DNA from: Thermoguttaceae bacterium
GTDB lineage: Bacteria; Planctomycetota; Planctomycetia; Pirellulales; Thermoguttaceae
Assembly: GCA_028694795.1 (NCBI GenBank)
Contig: JAQVKF010000017.1
Span: 1 to 34,093 of the forward strand
Length of the DNA: 34,093 bases
Direction: 5' to 3'
The notes beneath the pieces are model-generated. The model ran no database searches, was not told where the DNA came from, and worked only from the letters and a program-made list of their open reading frames with translations. The position numbers and the translations under genes were made by a program. Below, one piece after another: positions 32,701-34,093 of this stretch (position 1 is its first letter; each line of letters begins with the position of its first letter).

Positions 32701-34093
32701 CTAAAGGGGAAGGCGTGTGCCCAAACCATCGTCTAACCGAGAGACTGGACACTGAAGCTCCGTCGCTAAACGTATTGCCATCTCTAATGCGTCCGGACCA
32801 TCGTCATGATCGCCTAACGGAAATGTACGTAACTGCTCCACCAACAATTGCGAACCTGGAGAACCGCGGCGGAAACGAATCCGACGACCTGATAAAAATG
32901 GACTTAATCGACGAATACGAATCATTTTGTTCACTCGATTCTCGATCATCCACGGATTGGTTGACATCCCCCGACGACCAAACTCTTCCGTAAACAACTC
33001 TGCCAATAACTGCTGAAATTGGTTCGACTCCACGCCAAATGCGTCTGGCCCAAAACTTCGCACCAACTCCACACCCTCCGATATGATCTGATGCGTTGGT
33101 CGCCTCTTCATGTCTGCATCAATATATAAAATCCCACTTGTATCCATCCCCAACATCACAAACGCTGAATAATCGCCGCAACGAGAATCATTCCCCTTAC
33201 TCGGATCTAGCGTTAGCGTCTTCAACCGAAGATCCGTCGGCCATTCGTTAAACCAAATCGTTTCATCAAATAGTTCCTCCGACCACTCGCATTGGTCCGG
33301 ATGAATCGGATGATTCTGCTTCTCTCGCTCAAATGTCGATGCACCACCCTCGCATCGCATTCGCATTAACGTGTATAAACTTTCACGTTCTGGCCACAAC
33401 AACTCCGCTCCGACATCCATTTGGGAACGGTGATCCTCGTAAAACGATAGCGCCCGCTGTGCTGAGTCCGCACGCTCTGCGTCCGAATATAAAGACTCCC
33501 ATTCCTTCCATAACGACATCGCGTCCGGCCAACGGATAATCGACGAAAATGCCCGTGAACGCCAACCTGGCGTGTGCGTCAACTGAATCGAAAGACACTC
33601 CCGATGCAACGCCGTTCCAATGTGAATCAGATTCGTTCGCTCATCACCCGCCTTTAATACCGTTCCCGTAAACCAATTACGTGAACTCTCCCGCAAATCC
33701 GCTGAATAAATGTGCATTTCACTCTGCAAGTCATCGCACACGATCAGCGTCGGACGGTTCGCTCCACTCCGCTTACCTCGAAGCCGTTGTCCACTGCCAA
33801 ACGCCTCGATCACCACCCCATTACGTAAACGCAATATCTGATCTCGCCACACGGGACCTCGACCGAAACTCTCCGGATACACCTTACATAACTCCGGATT
33901 CGATACCATTTGAACACGTATACAGTCTAAATGTGATCGTACCTGTTGCCTCGTATCCGAAAGAATCCATATGTAAGGCTCAAGGCCCTCCAACGCACTA
34001 CGCAACACATACGCTAATGTATTAAGCGTCGATTTCGCCGAACCACGAGGACCTAAAAAATTCAACTTCATCCCTCGACGACTCGAATAACGA
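32701..34093 (-). CDS. Phage terminase large subunit, N-terminus beyond the window
   Basis: At least 464 codons; the frame stays open to the right edge (RYSSRRG before the first internal Met), so the true start lies outside. It packages DNA into the head. The Walker A motif GPRGSAKST is at 34027-34053 and a Walker B-like LIVCDDL follows about 100 residues on, with Asp-Asp in place of the more common Asp-Glu. The C-terminal nuclease part shows LTLDPSKGNDSRCGDYSAF, DAFGVESNQFQQLL and a final HDDGPDALE, the three acidic motifs of terminase nucleases. The visible part lacks only the first adenine-binding segment. It is the first visible gene of the phage transcript. A small terminase subunit, if any, would lie to the right. 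Confidence 0.9.
   Translation of the reverse strand, partial: RYSSRRGMKLNFLGPRGSAKSTLNTLAYVLRSALEGLEPYIWILSDTRQQVRSHLDCIRVQMVSNPELCKVYPESFGRGPVWRDQILRLRNGVVIEAFGSGQRLRGKRSGANRPTLIVCDDLQSEMHIYSADLRESSRNWFTGTVLKAGDERTNLIHIGTALHRECLSIQLTHTPGWRSRAFSSIIRWPDAMSLWKEWESLYSDAERADSAQRALSFYEDHRSQMDVGAELLWPERESLYTLMRMRCEGGASTFEREKQNHPIHPDQCEWSEELFDETIWFNEWPTDLRLKTLTLDPSKGNDSRCGDYSAFVMLGMDTSGILYIDADMKRRPTHQIISEGVELVRSFGPDAFGVESNQFQQLLAELFTEEFGRRGMSTNPWMIENRVNKMIRIRRLSPFLSGRRIRFRRGSPGSQLLVEQLRTFPLGDHDDGPDALEMAIRLATELQCPVSRLDDGLGTRLPL

Noticed and set aside
1-34093. tRNA, rRNA or riboswitch genes
   Set aside because: No stretch with the conserved tRNA arms or a known riboswitch core was recognised by eye in the gaps; a covariance search was not possible.

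Overview
The window looks like a chromosome segment of a planctomycete (Planctomycetota; the order is not resolved from this sequence). The pointers are a zinc-ribbon/membrane/SUMF1 protein, an FHA protein, a DUF4190 membrane protein with a DUF3299-like tail, a Lys/Ala-rich histone-like protein, a Tat-exported FucI/AraA-like protein, large secreted carbohydrate-active-type proteins, and short loosely packed operons. This is inferred from family content only; no rRNA or other marker gene is present.

Layout. 1-157: the N-terminal end of an IS630-type transposase, cut by the window edge. 259-538: the longest copy of a small TA-flanked, transposase-less element (MITE). 578-22307: host genes. These are an FHA protein (-), a SUMF1 protein (+), a secreted GH42-like protein (+), a DUF4190 membrane protein (-), a lone glutamate-synthase-small-subunit-type oxidoreductase (-), a ROK sugar kinase (-), a metallo-beta-lactamase-fold hydrolase (+), a histone-like protein (-), metG (-), an ApgM-type phosphoglycerate mutase/proposed homoserine kinase with homoserine dehydrogenase (-), a flippase-like membrane protein (+), and a two-gene operon of a Tat-exported sugar-isomerase-fold protein and a secreted malectin-like protein (+). 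22506 to the right edge: a phage head-gene module on the minus strand, transcribed towards the left. Its order is terminase large subunit (cut by the right edge), portal, small DUF2292-like protein, protease-scaffold fusion, decoration-like protein, major capsid, then six small unassigned genes. No tail tube, tape measure, integrase, lysis or replication gene is visible in it.

The most striking structure is the MITE family. Five complete copies and one remnant share ends of the GGGCGTGTTCACA type and are flanked mostly by TA within CTAG. Complete copies fall into three sizes, about 200, 240 and 280 bp. These are explained by two internal modules (about 40 and 80 bp): the 280-bp copy has both, the others have one each. 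Four of the five complete copies sit between the small phage genes at 23-27 kb. Two of these lie on the TAG stop codon of a phage gene, and two form a nearly perfect 240-bp inverted pair around a 70-codon gene. A shorter motif resembling an internal part of the element also occurs alone between host genes.

Functionally, hom and apgM make a plausible aspartate-to-threonine unit. The GH42-like protein, the Tat-exported isomerase-like protein, the malectin-like protein and the ROK kinase suggest sugar handling, partly outside the cytoplasm. The phage module could be a decayed prophage, part of a larger prophage continuing to the right, or a domesticated capsid cassette; the window alone cannot decide.
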